DNA of 55,550 nt from Gammaproteobacteria bacterium. GTDB lineage: Bacteria; Gemmatimonadota; Gemmatimonadetes; Longimicrobiales; Gaopeijiaceae. Location: NCBI GenBank assembly GCA_009840525.1, contig VXNP01000017.1, positions 1 through 55,550 on the forward strand, written 5' to 3'. The translations under genes were made by a program, and so were the position numbers. Positions within the stretch are counted from its first letter, which is position 1. Every line of letters begins with the position of its first letter. The notes beneath the pieces were generated by a model that did not search any database, was not told where the DNA came from, and was given only the letters and a program-made list of their open reading frames with translations. Of the stretch, positions 25,818 to 36,327 are shown in pieces.

Positions 25818-27299
25818 ATGGCCCGCCTGCTGAGCCGCCACGCCCGCCTTTTCACCGTGCTCTCGCCGGGAATGGCTCTCCCCACCCTCTTGTCGGCCGG
25901 CCTGTTGGCGTCGGCACCATTCGCACTCGCCCTGGCCGCCCAGGAGATCCTCATCAGCGGCGGCACGGTGGTCACTTCGGAGGGGCGGTTCGCCGCGGAC
26001 GTACGGGTGCGGGACGGGACCATAGTGGAGATCGGGACCGGGCTGGCCGCGGCGGCCGGCGCCCGCACGATCGACGCCACCGGGCTGCTGGTCATGCCGG
26101 GCGGGGTGGATCCTCACGTCCACCTGGGGGGCAGCCGCCGGGACGACTACCGCACCGGGTCGCAGGCGGCCCTGGCGGGGGGCATCACCACCATCTCGAA
26201 CTTCGCTTTCCCGGCCGGGGAGCGGACGCTCGCGCAGGCCATCGAGCGGGAGGCGGCGCTCATCCGCGAGCAGGCGATCGCGGACGTCATCCTGCACGCG
26301 GGCATCAACGACCCCGAAACCCAGGAAGGCCAGATGACCACCCTGGCCACCGAGACCGGCCAGACCAGCACCAAGATCTTCATGGTGCGCGCCGCGTTCG
26401 ACGCCGAAGTGCCGGACTACATGGCGACCATGGACGCGGCGGGGCGCGCCGGCATCCTGACCATGGTGCACTGCGAGGACGGACCCATCCTCGCCCGCGC
26501 GGTCGCCGAGCTCACCGCCGCGGGACGCACCTCGCTAGAGTACTTCCCGGACAGCCGGCCCGTGGTCGGCGAGGTGGTCGCCACCCAGCGTGCGGTCGCC
26601 ATGGCCGAGGCCACCGGGGCGCCCATCTATGCGGTCCACGTCTCCTCCGAAGGCGCACTGCGGGTGCTGCAGGATGCCCGCGAGCGGGGACTCAGCGTCT
26701 TCGTCGAGACCCGCCCCATCTACCTCCACTTCACCCGGCAGCGCTTCGAGGGACCCGACCGCGGGCTGTATGTGGGGCAACCGCCGCTTCGCGAACAGCG
26801 CGACCAGGACGCGCTGTGGGCCGGCATCGCCAGCGGATCGGTGCATGTGCTCGGCACCGACCATGTCGCCTATCGGCGCGACGAGAAGATGGACCCGTCG
26901 CAGACCATCAGCCGGCACCGGGCCGGCCTGAGCAACCTCCAGGTGGTGCGGCCGATGCTCTATTCCGAGGGCGTCGTCCGGGGACGCATCTCCGAGGAGC
27001 GCTTCGTGGCGGTGACCTCGACCAACGCCGCCAAGCTCTTCGGCCTCTACCCGCGCAAGGGCACGATCGCGGTGGGCTCCGACGCCGACATCGTCCTCTG
27101 GGATCCGGACGAGACGCGCACCATCCGCGACGAGGACATGTTCTCGGGCACCGGCTTCTCGGTCTACTCCGGGTGGGAGGTCACGGGCTGGCCCGTGATG
27201 ACGCTCCGGCGGGGCGAGGTGGTCTACGAGGAGGGAGAGATTCTGGCCGGGGCGGGCAGCGGCGAACTGCTGCGCCGCGGGAGATGGCAGGCGCCGTAG
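25818..27299 (+). CDS. Exported dihydropyrimidinase/hydantoinase-like amidohydrolase
   Basis: Protein of 493 residues. The metal-binding HVH in DPHVHLGG, carboxylated Lys in STKIFMVRA, His in VHCEDGP and VHVSSEG, and GTDHVAY at the Asp step fit the cyclic amidohydrolase family, close to dihydropyrimidinase or D-hydantoinase. An N-terminal stretch of ~40 residues (SAGLLASAPFALALAAQ) looks like a secretion signal, unusual for an enzyme that is generally cytosolic. GGAGG lies 5 bases before ATG 25818, so the signal is within the real gene. The substrate (hydantoin, dihydropyrimidine) is not settled. The final 110 bases of gap to the HAD gene are featureless. Confidence 0.8.
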   Translation: MARLLSRHARLFTVLSPGMALPTLLSAGLLASAPFALALAAQEILISGGTVVTSEGRFAADVRVRDGTIVEIGTGLAAAAGARTIDATGLLVMPGGVDPHVHLGGSRRDDYRTGSQAALAGGITTISNFAFPAGERTLAQAIEREAALIREQAIADVILHAGINDPETQEGQMTTLATETGQTSTKIFMVRAAFDAEVPDYMATMDAAGRAGILTMVHCEDGPILARAVAELTAAGRTSLEYFPDSRPVVGEVVATQRAVAMAEATGAPIYAVHVSSEGALRVLQDARERGLSVFVETRPIYLHFTRQRFEGPDRGLYVGQPPLREQRDQDALWAGIASGSVHVLGTDHVAYRRDEKMDPSQTISRHRAGLSNLQVVRPMLYSEGVVRGRISEERFVAVTSTNAAKLFGLYPRKGTIAVGSDADIVLWDPDETRTIRDEDMFSGTGFSVYSGWEVTGWPVMTLRRGEVVYEEGEILAGAGSGELLRRGRWQAP

Positions 27300-27425
27300 A
27301 GCTCGGGATGAGAGGTGCCGTCAACCTTCCGGGCCTGGCCGGGGCCCGGCGCCGCTGGCTCGCCTGCGCTCCGCGCCGTATCATCGTGGTTCCTGCAACG
27401 ACCCGATCCACAGGAGGTTCGACCC

Positions 27426-28058
27426 ATGCGCAAGGGAATACTCGCGTCGACCATCGCCATCCTTCTGATCGCCGCCGGCGCCTGCGCCGAGTCCGCCGAA
27501 GAGGCCCCGCAGGAAGCGGAGGAGAGCGCCCAGGAGACGGGCATGGTGCGGGTGATCATCTCCACCGACTTCGGTGACATCGAGGTGGACATCGACACCG
27601 GGAACGCGCCGGGCACCTCTGCCAACTTCCTGCGCTACGTGGACGCGGGCCACTACGACGGCGGCCAGTTCCATCGCACGGTGACGATGGACAACCAGCC
27701 CAACGACACCGTCCGCATCGAGGTGATTCAGGCGAGCGTGAACGAGGAGTTCGCCGAGCAGGGATTCGATGCCATCCCCATGGAGCGCACCTCGGTCACG
27801 GGGCTGCGCCACGTCGACGGGGCCATCTCGATGGCGCGCGGACAACCCGACAGCGCCACCTCCAGCTTCTTCTTCTGCATCAACGACCAGCCGTCGCTGG
27901 ACTTCGGCGGCAACCGCAACCCGGACCTCCAGGGATTCGCGGCCTTCGGGCAGGTGGTGAGCGGAATGGACGTGGTGCGCGCGATCCAGGGACAGCCCTA
28001 CGAGGGACAGACCCTCACCCCGCCGGTGAGGATCACGTCCGTGCGGCGGGCCGACTGA
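27426..28058 (+). CDS. Lipoprotein cyclophilin (peptidyl-prolyl isomerase)
   Basis: Protein of 210 residues with a lipobox (AAGAC) and a 20-residue acidic linker, then a cyclophilin domain starting STDFGDIEVDID. FHRTV and SFFFCINDQPSLDFGG are the conserved active-site and core segments. AGGAGG sits 8 bases before ATG 27426. It accelerates proline isomerisation in exported proteins. The stop is 6 bases from the convergent gene stop. Confidence 0.85.
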   Translation: MRKGILASTIAILLIAAGACAESAEEAPQEAEESAQETGMVRVIISTDFGDIEVDIDTGNAPGTSANFLRYVDAGHYDGGQFHRTVTMDNQPNDTVRIEVIQASVNEEFAEQGFDAIPMERTSVTGLRHVDGAISMARGQPDSATSSFFFCINDQPSLDFGGNRNPDLQGFAAFGQVVSGMDVVRAIQGQPYEGQTLTPPVRITSVRRAD

Positions 28059-28064
28059 CGGAAA

Positions 28065-29909
28065 CTACTCCTCCACCGTCAAGCGGGTCGTCACGTCGAT
28101 CGGGCTCCTGCCGGGGAGCTGGACCGTCAGGATCAGGTCGTACTCACCCGCCTCGACCTCCGGCAACGTAAGTGCGATGGCGCGGAAGACCGTGCCCAGC
28201 TCGTCGGGTCCGGCCTCCTCCCAGCTCAGCTCCAGGGGTGCCTCCGGGGTGGTGAGGCGAAGGAACTGCGTCGCGCGCGCGAGCAGCCCGGGGTTGGCGT
28301 CCTGCATGGTGATGCCGACGATTGCGCTCTCGCCGGTCTGCAGCCCGTAGACCTCCCAGCCTGCCACGAAGGGCTCGCCGGAACGGACGCGGGTTGAACC
28401 CAGCACCCGGGGCAGGGCCTCGTCCAGCGTCTCCGGCAGATCGCCGGCGGGGTCCAGCAGCACGACATCGGATATGGCCGCGAGCCCGAAGGGCAGGTTC
28501 TCCTGGCGTACCCCGCCGCGCACCCTCCAGCCCCGGTCGTCGGCGTCTTCAAGGACTTCCATGCCGAAGACGTAGTCGCCGTTCGGAACGCGCGCGGTGA
28601 CAACGCCCTCGCGTTCACTGCCGCGCTGGTCGACGAGCCGCTCGCCCTCCGGGGTCAGCACGAACACCCCCGACTCGACGGCGCCGGCCGCCGCTGCGGG
28701 AGGCGGGGGCGGAGGGGCGGCGAAGGCCGCGAAGGGATCCGCGCCTGGTGCGGTCTCGCGCACCGTCGGGCGGACGGGCTCTGCCGCCACCAGGGGCGCG
28801 GGCTGGTAGCCGGCCACCACCAGGAGCGAGTCGCCCCGGCGGAAGCGCGCCACCTGCGCGTCCATGGTGGTGATGATGGGCGCGTACCAGGCGGCGTATC
28901 CCGTCCATGGCGCCCGGTCTTCGATCTCCCACGCGCGCACGGGGACACCGGCCGGATCCTCCAGGAACGCCCCCGCGGGCATGAACTCGCGCCCGTGGGG
29001 CCGGTGGCGCCCGATGATGAAGCGGTTGTCCTGGAGCATGCCCGAAGCGGGCCGCGCCGGCCGACCGCGCTCCCAGCCCACCTCGCCCCCGTACCTGGCG
29101 ACAAGCTCCTCCAGGTCCTCTTCCCAGGGAATGTCGTAGGGGTTCTCCGCCGACTCGCGGATGCGGATCAGCGTGCGGCGGGCGTACTGCTCCGCCTCGC
29201 GGTCGTTGCCTTCGATCAAGTAGAGAGGATCGGCAAGCAGCCAGAGCCGCTGGCGCAGCGCCGCCTGCTCCGCGGGATCGGCATCATCGAAGAGCTCGCG
29301 GGCCTCCTCGTCCAGGAGATAGTCGAGCGCCAGCCATCTCTCCCGCTCCTCCTCGGGCATCCGCGGGATGGCGTCGCGGAAGACGGCTTCGGCTTCGATG
29401 CTCTCTCCCAGCGACTGCAGCAGGTATCCCTTGAGCGCCATGCACCACCATTCGTCGTCGGGATGACAGCGCTCGGTGAGGGCTTCCGCCCGGAGCAGCT
29501 CCCCCTGCTCCCTCAGGTAGTAGACGCGCTGTCCCAGCACCCACCTGTCGCGCGGGAGGCTGGAGTGGATGCGGCCGAGCGTGCGCAGCATGTCCATGCG
29601 CGCCATCTCGACCTCGAGCGGAGCAGGTTCCACCGGGGGCGCTTCCCCGTCTCCGTGCCGCAGGCACATCCGGCCCACCAGGGCATCGCACTGGCCTCCG
29701 AAACCGCTCCATTCCGGAGGAAGCCGCTGTTCCCGAAAGCGCTCGAACTCCTTCTGCACCTGCTTCGCCTCCTCGAGCAACGCGATCGAATCGGCTTCGG
29801 GGCTCGCTGTTTCTTCCTGGGCGGCGCGGGCCGGCAGTGGTGAGACGAGGAAGATCAGGACGGCGGCAAGACCGATGCGTGTGGTGAGGCCGGTTGGGCG
29901 ATGGATCAT
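28065..29909 (-). CDS. Exported GWxTD-domain-like protein
   Basis: Protein of 614 residues with a signal peptide (VLIFLVSPLPARA). It shows helical TPR-like content (ALKGYLLQSLGESIEAEAVF), the run RLWLLADPLYLIEGNDREAEQYARRTLIRI, and IPWEEDLEELVARYG, which together resemble GWxTD-domain proteins known from Gemmatimonadota. The C-terminal half is beta-rich with a Pro/Ala-rich stretch and no enzyme motif. AGGGAG precedes ATG 29909; longer frames upstream are rejected. Role unknown; structural or lipid/glycan handling is only a guess. Confidence 0.55.
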   Translation of the reverse strand: MIHRPTGLTTRIGLAAVLIFLVSPLPARAAQEETASPEADSIALLEEAKQVQKEFERFREQRLPPEWSGFGGQCDALVGRMCLRHGDGEAPPVEPAPLEVEMARMDMLRTLGRIHSSLPRDRWVLGQRVYYLREQGELLRAEALTERCHPDDEWWCMALKGYLLQSLGESIEAEAVFRDAIPRMPEEERERWLALDYLLDEEARELFDDADPAEQAALRQRLWLLADPLYLIEGNDREAEQYARRTLIRIRESAENPYDIPWEEDLEELVARYGGEVGWERGRPARPASGMLQDNRFIIGRHRPHGREFMPAGAFLEDPAGVPVRAWEIEDRAPWTGYAAWYAPIITTMDAQVARFRRGDSLLVVAGYQPAPLVAAEPVRPTVRETAPGADPFAAFAAPPPPPPAAAAGAVESGVFVLTPEGERLVDQRGSEREGVVTARVPNGDYVFGMEVLEDADDRGWRVRGGVRQENLPFGLAAISDVVLLDPAGDLPETLDEALPRVLGSTRVRSGEPFVAGWEVYGLQTGESAIVGITMQDANPGLLARATQFLRLTTPEAPLELSWEEAGPDELGTVFRAIALTLPEVEAGEYDLILTVQLPGRSPIDVTTRLTVEE

Positions 29910-30011
29910 TGGCGAGGGCTCCCTGGGGGCGTGGCTGTCCCTTCTAGGATGCGCGACCGGGACGAAGGGTTGACGTCGCTCGGGCGTGAAGCGCATCGGA
30001 AGATTCCTGCT

Positions 30012-30056
30012 ACCCGGCGTCCGGGTTGCGGGTTCGGACACAGGGAGGCGTATACT
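30012..30056 (+). promoter_or_regulatory. Promoter with inverted repeat over the -35 region
   Basis: TATACT (30051-30056) is a good -10 box, with TTGCGG at 30026-30031 as a possible -35 box at a long 19-base spacing. A perfect 6-base inverted repeat, ACCCGG-CGT-CCGGGT, spans 30012-30026 and touches the -35. It could bind a repressor. The predicted start is near 30063, 34 bases before the ATG. Confidence 0.4.
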
Positions 30057-30096
30057 CAGGACATCGGTTCGCCCGCAGCCCCATCCCGAGCCTCTC

Positions 30097-31323
30097 ATGA
30101 CTTCGATGGCCTCCATTCCGCTGCTTCTGCTCCTGGCCGCTCCCCAGCAGCTCCCGGAGCCTTTCGAGACCCCCTGGAACCGCGCCATCCCGAGCATCGT
30201 GGAGCGACCGGAAGGGGCGACCCTCTCGGTTCCATCCGGCTTCGCCGTGAACGTCTTCGCCGAGGATCTGGCGGCTCCCCGGCGTCTTGCGCTGGCGCCC
30301 AACGGCGACGTGTTCGTGGCCGAGAGCCGGAGCGGCGCGGTCACGCTGTTGCGGGATGAGGACGGCGACGGCACGGCCGAGTACCGGCAGATCTTCGCGG
30401 AGGGCCTGACCCGGCCGTACGGCATCGCGTTCCGTGGCGGGTACGTGTACGTAGGCAACAACGACGCCGTGGTGCGCTTTCGTTATGCGCCCGGTCAGAC
30501 GCGCGCGGACGGTCCGCCGGAACATGTGGTGGACCTCCCCGTCAGCAGCGACGCCCTCGATCACGATACCGCCGAGCGCCTGGGCATCGATGTCGGCCGG
30601 ACTCTCGGGTTCAACCACTGGACGCGCAATCTCGTCTTCGATCCCGATGGCGAACGGATGTACGTGGCGGTCGGTTCCGCCACCAATGCGATGCCCGGCA
30701 CGGACCCGCGCCGCGCCGCCATCAACGAGTACCGACCCGACGGCTCGGGACATCGGGTGTTCGCGGGCGGGCTGCGCAATCCCGTCGCGCTCGCCTTCCA
30801 CCCGGTGACCGGCGCGCTGTGGACGGCGGTGCACGAGCGCGACCATCTGGGCGACGACCTCGCCCCGGACTACGTCACCTCGGTGCGGGAGGGTGGCTTC
30901 TACGGGTGGCCGTACGCGTACATCGGGCCCAACCCGGAACCGATCCTGAACGGGGCGCGGCCGGACCTGGTGGAGCGCACTCTCGTACCCGACGTTCTGC
31001 TGCCGGCCCACGCGGCCCCCATGGGCATGGCGTTCCACACGGGCGAAGGATTCCCCGCGGAATACCGCAATCACGCCTTCGTCGCGCTGCACGGATCCAT
31101 CAACCGGCTCGATCTGAAGGGCTATTCGGTGGTGCGCATCCCGTTCGAGGGCGGACGCCCTTCCGGCCCGCCGCAGGACTTCCTGACCGGGTTCATCGTC
31201 CGCGACGACGACGAGAAGGAGGTCTGGGGCCGCCCCGTGGACGTGCTTCAGGCGCCGGACGGCGCGCTGCTGGTCTCCGACGACGCGGGCAACCGCATCT
31301 TCCGCATCCGTTTCGCGGGATAG
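30097..31323 (+). CDS. Exported sorbosone/glucose dehydrogenase-like beta-propeller
   Basis: Protein of 408 residues with a hydrophobic N-terminus (IPLLLLLAAPQ). Propeller blades: APRRLALAPNGDVFVAES, RPYGIAFRGGYVYVGNN, NLVFDPDGERMYVAVGS, NPVALAFHPVTGALW and WGRPVDVLQAPDGALLVSDD, the pattern of PQQ-dependent glucose/L-sorbosone dehydrogenases. PQQ and calcium ligands are not certain from sequence alone. It converges on cdaA 72 bases on. ATG 30097 is chosen over the longer frame because of the signal and the promoter. Confidence 0.8.
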   Translation: MTSMASIPLLLLLAAPQQLPEPFETPWNRAIPSIVERPEGATLSVPSGFAVNVFAEDLAAPRRLALAPNGDVFVAESRSGAVTLLRDEDGDGTAEYRQIFAEGLTRPYGIAFRGGYVYVGNNDAVVRFRYAPGQTRADGPPEHVVDLPVSSDALDHDTAERLGIDVGRTLGFNHWTRNLVFDPDGERMYVAVGSATNAMPGTDPRRAAINEYRPDGSGHRVFAGGLRNPVALAFHPVTGALWTAVHERDHLGDDLAPDYVTSVREGGFYGWPYAYIGPNPEPILNGARPDLVERTLVPDVLLPAHAAPMGMAFHTGEGFPAEYRNHAFVALHGSINRLDLKGYSVVRIPFEGGRPSGPPQDFLTGFIVRDDDEKEVWGRPVDVLQAPDGALLVSDDAGNRIFRIRFAG

Positions 31324-31388
31324 GCCCTCAAGGGACCCGATGAGCGTCAGCGACGCGCCACGGAGGACTCTGAAGGGAGTTTGTCGCT

Positions 31389-31406
31389 CGCCTGTCAGGG
31401 CAGGCG
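31389..31406 (-). terminator. Hairpin at cdaA stop
   Basis: A 6-base perfect inverted repeat CGCCTG-TCAGGG-CAGGCG straddles the cdaA stop, in the gap between convergent genes. No T-tract follows, so it may be a weak terminator or mere structure. Confidence 0.3.
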
Positions 31407-32228
31407 CAACGCGCGGGCCAGGGCCCGGCCGGCGCTGCCGGCCGGTTCCCGAGTCCCCGTCGTCACGCTGGGGCCAGCCGCCGCGATGGCCTCCCGCAGG
31501 CCCGCCCCGTCGACTCCCTTTTCGAGCACCCCCCGGCTCGCCACCGAAATCCGGCCCGTCTCCTCGCTGACCACGACCACGACCGCGTCGGTCTCCTCGC
31601 TCAGCCCGATTGCGGCGCGGTGCCGGGTGCCCAGCGTGCGGTCGGGAACCGGCGCCCGGTTGAGCGGCAGAATCGCCCCCGCCGCCTTGATGGTGTCGCC
31701 CGAGACGATCACGGCGCCATCGTGGAGCGGGGAATTGGGGGTGAAGATGGCGCCCAGGAGCACGCGCGAGACGCGCGCCCGCAGGCGGCTGCCGGTCTGC
31801 GCGTACTCGTCCAGTCCGACCTCCCCCTCCAGGGCAATCAGCGCGCCGATCTTCGTGCTCGAAAGGCGCTCGGCCGCGCCCGCGATCTCCTCCACCACCT
31901 GGCTTTCCCCGAGCCGGCTGAACAACTGCAGCATGCGCGCCTGGCCCAACCGGGCGAGGGTGGACCGAATCTCGGGCTGGAAGACGACGAGCGCGGCGAT
32001 GGCGCCATACTGGAAGACCGCATCCATGATCGAGCGCATGAGGTCGAGGCCCAGCAGGCGCGCGATGGCGTAGAAGCCCGCGATCAGCAGCCCGCCCAGC
32101 AGGATCTGCATGGCCCGGGTGCGCTGGATGAACAGCAGGATGCGGTAAACCAGCGCCGCGACGATGAGGATCTCGAGGATATCGAGCCAGCCGGGCGCGA
32201 AAAGCGCGAACAGATCTCCGGCGCTCAT
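31395..32228 (-). CDS. cdaA: Diadenylate cyclase CdaA
   Basis: Protein of 277 residues. Three transmembrane helices lie at about 14-35, 39-60 and 63-83. The catalytic DAC domain has DGA at 170-172 (SPLHDGAVIV) and RHR at 202-204 (LGTRHRAAIGLSE), so it makes cyclic di-AMP from two ATP at the membrane. Size and layout match the CdaA/DacA subfamily. It follows ftsH by 64 bases on the same strand; no CdaR-like regulator is adjacent. Confidence 0.9.
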   Translation of the reverse strand: MSAGDLFALFAPGWLDILEILIVAALVYRILLFIQRTRAMQILLGGLLIAGFYAIARLLGLDLMRSIMDAVFQYGAIAALVVFQPEIRSTLARLGQARMLQLFSRLGESQVVEEIAGAAERLSSTKIGALIALEGEVGLDEYAQTGSRLRARVSRVLLGAIFTPNSPLHDGAVIVSGDTIKAAGAILPLNRAPVPDRTLGTRHRAAIGLSEETDAVVVVVSEETGRISVASRGVLEKGVDGAGLREAIAAAGPSVTTGTREPAGSAGRALARALRLP

Positions 32229-32292
32229 GCCTTCTCAGCCGCGTTGGAAGACCGCGGTTGCATTCGGGCGAACCGGTGTTTCCGACGGGCGG

Positions 32293-34371
<2,079 letters not shown>

Positions 34372-34406
34372 TATTCAGAGTACTCCGGGACCACCGGCCC
34401 GTGCTC

Positions 34407-34958
34407 TCAGATGCTTGCGACGTAGGGAAGATGCCGGAAGTTCTCGCTGTAATCGAGCCCGTAGCCCACCACGAACTCCGGGGGGGCGTCGAAGCCGACC
34501 CATCTGGGCTCGTGCGCGATGCCCTCCCGGCGCTTGTGAAGAAAGGTACACAATTCGAGGCTGGCCGGTCCGCGCGCCTGGATGATGGGCACCAGAGATG
34601 CCATGGTCCTGCCGCTGTCGATGATGTCGTCCACGAGGATGACGTGGCGCCCCCCGAGCGACACTTCGGGGTCGTAGAGGAGCTGCACGTTTCCGGATGA
34701 TACCATACCCGACCCGTAGCTCGAAGTCACGATGAAGTCGACCTGGACCGGGTGATGGATGCAGCGCACCAGATCGGCGAGGAACATGAACGAGCCCTTC
34801 AGCAGGCCCAGCACCAGCAGTTCCTCGCGCGCCTGGTAGCAAGCCGAGATCTCGTCGCCCAGCTCCCGCACCCTGAGCGCGATCTGCTCGCGCGTGAAGA
34901 TTATGCGTCGTACCTGGCCCCTGCCCGCGCGGCGGGCAACGTCAGTCGGTGGCGTCAT
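34407..34958 (-). CDS. hpt: Hypoxanthine phosphoribosyltransferase
   Basis: Protein of 183 residues. The PRPP-binding loop VILVDDIIDSGRTM and TSSYGSGM upstream of it identify a purine PRTase that converts hypoxanthine or guanine with PRPP to the nucleotide. ATG 34958 lies in the last 17 bases of tilS, in another frame; the longer frame upstream belongs to tilS's shadow and is rejected. tilS-hpt-ftsH order is a well-known bacterial arrangement. Confidence 0.9.
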   Translation of the reverse strand: MTPPTDVARRAGRGQVRRIIFTREQIALRVRELGDEISACYQAREELLVLGLLKGSFMFLADLVRCIHHPVQVDFIVTSSYGSGMVSSGNVQLLYDPEVSLGGRHVILVDDIIDSGRTMASLVPIIQARGPASLELCTFLHKRREGIAHEPRWVGFDAPPEFVVGYGLDYSENFRHLPYVASI

Positions 34959-36327
34959 CGAGATCCACTCCCACGTACAGGATTGCGTCTTGAGGTGCAG
35001 GCCGCGCCTCGACCGACCGCGCCACCCCCGGCACCCAGAGGATACGCCCCCCGGCATCGGCCAGCACCGGCCGGCGGGCGCGCGCCGGCCGCGGCACGCG
35101 CGCCTCCCCGAACACCTTCTTGAGCTTGCGGGTGCCGGCGGCCACGCGAATGCGGTCTCCGGGCCGCCAGCTGCGGAAGAGGATGGGGAAGCGCAGAGCC
35201 GGGATGGAGAGCCCCTCTCCTCCCACCGGACCGCGCGTCGACCAGCGGGCGAGGAAGGCGGCGCCTCCCGAACGGCCCTCGGCCGCGCCTTCGCCCGGAG
35301 CCGGGACCGCCACGAAGCGGGCGTCGTGAGGGGGATGTCCCCCGGCGATCCTCGCGGCGGCGCGAGCAATGACCAGGCGCTCATAGGCGCGGGACAGAAC
35401 GGCTCCGCCGGGGAGGTCGATCGACCGGCCACTCCCGCCGGATCGGGCGAACTCCGACGCCAGAGCGGTGCCGCGGGCATCGAGGTGGGCACCGGACTCC
35501 GCCGCCAGCTCCCGGATGAGCCTGGCGCGAACCGGCGGATCGTACTGCAGGAAGGCGTTGCGGCTGAACGAGAGGCCCTCTTCGGTGCGTCGCACACGGA
35601 GACCGGCGAGCAGCGTCGGAACCACGGCGTGCCAGAGGCGAATCTCTTCTCCCGCCAGGCGGGCCAGACGGTGGAGGGCCCGGCGGGCGCCCGGCGCGAC
35701 CCGCTCCTCGGCGAGCGGCAGCAGCTCCCGGCGGACCACGTTGCGCGGGATGTCGGGCGACCGGTTGGTGGGGTCGGTTCGGTGACGGAGACGGGAGGCA
35801 GAGGCGTAGGTGGCGAGCTCGCGCTTCCAGAACGGCAGCAGCGGCCGGTACAGCCCCGGTTCGCGAGTGCGGGGGATCCCGGCCAGGCCGGCGAGGCCGG
35901 TGCCCCGCAACATCCGGTAGGCGACCGTCTCGGCCTGGTCGTCCGCGTGATGGGCGGTCACGACCCACTGGCAGCCGGTCCCGGCACGCGCCTCCTCCAG
36001 AAAGCGGTAGCGCGCCCGGCGCGCCTCGGTTTCGTTGGCGGGAGGACGGACGACCGCGCGCGACACCAGCGGCACCCCCCAGGCGCGCGCGAGGCCCTTC
36101 ACCCAGTGGGCGTCTTCGGCGCTGCCGGGACGCATGCGGTGGTCCAGGTGGGCGGCGTGCACTTCGAGCGGCGGGAGGCTCGGCGTGAAGCGCAGGAGGT
36201 GAAGCAGGACGGTCGAATCGAGGCCGCCCGAGAGCGACACCAGAACGCGTCCGCCGCCGGCTACAACCCCGTCCTCGGCCAGCACCGCGCGGAAGCGGTC
36301 GGCCAGCGACCGGCCCGGCCTGCTCAC
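34942..36327 (-). CDS. tilS: tRNA(Ile)-lysidine synthase TilS
   Basis: Protein of 461 residues. The PP-loop SLSGGLDSTVLLHL near residue 33 and VTAHHADDQAETV identify the N-type ATPase. The C-terminal domain (FRSWRPGDRIRVAAG-RKLKKVF) is the usual tRNA-recognition module. It makes lysidine at C34 of tRNA-Ile(CAU) so that AUA is read as Ile. The start is a GTG at 36327 overlapping the upstream stop by GTGA; longer frames add only Arg/Pro-rich shadow sequence. Confidence 0.9.
   Translation of the reverse strand: MSRPGRSLADRFRAVLAEDGVVAGGGRVLVSLSGGLDSTVLLHLLRFTPSLPPLEVHAAHLDHRMRPGSAEDAHWVKGLARAWGVPLVSRAVVRPPANETEARRARYRFLEEARAGTGCQWVVTAHHADDQAETVAYRMLRGTGLAGLAGIPRTREPGLYRPLLPFWKRELATYASASRLRHRTDPTNRSPDIPRNVVRRELLPLAEERVAPGARRALHRLARLAGEEIRLWHAVVPTLLAGLRVRRTEEGLSFSRNAFLQYDPPVRARLIRELAAESGAHLDARGTALASEFARSGGSGRSIDLPGGAVLSRAYERLVIARAAARIAGGHPPHDARFVAVPAPGEGAAEGRSGGAAFLARWSTRGPVGGEGLSIPALRFPILFRSWRPGDRIRVAAGTRKLKKVFGEARVPRPARARRPVLADAGGRILWVPGVARSVEARPAPQDAILYVGVDLDDATD

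Noticed and set aside
29910-30461. Upstream extension of the GWxTD-like frame
   Set aside because: It runs antisense through the divergent sorbosone dehydrogenase gene and adds low-complexity residues before a proper signal peptide at ATG 29909.
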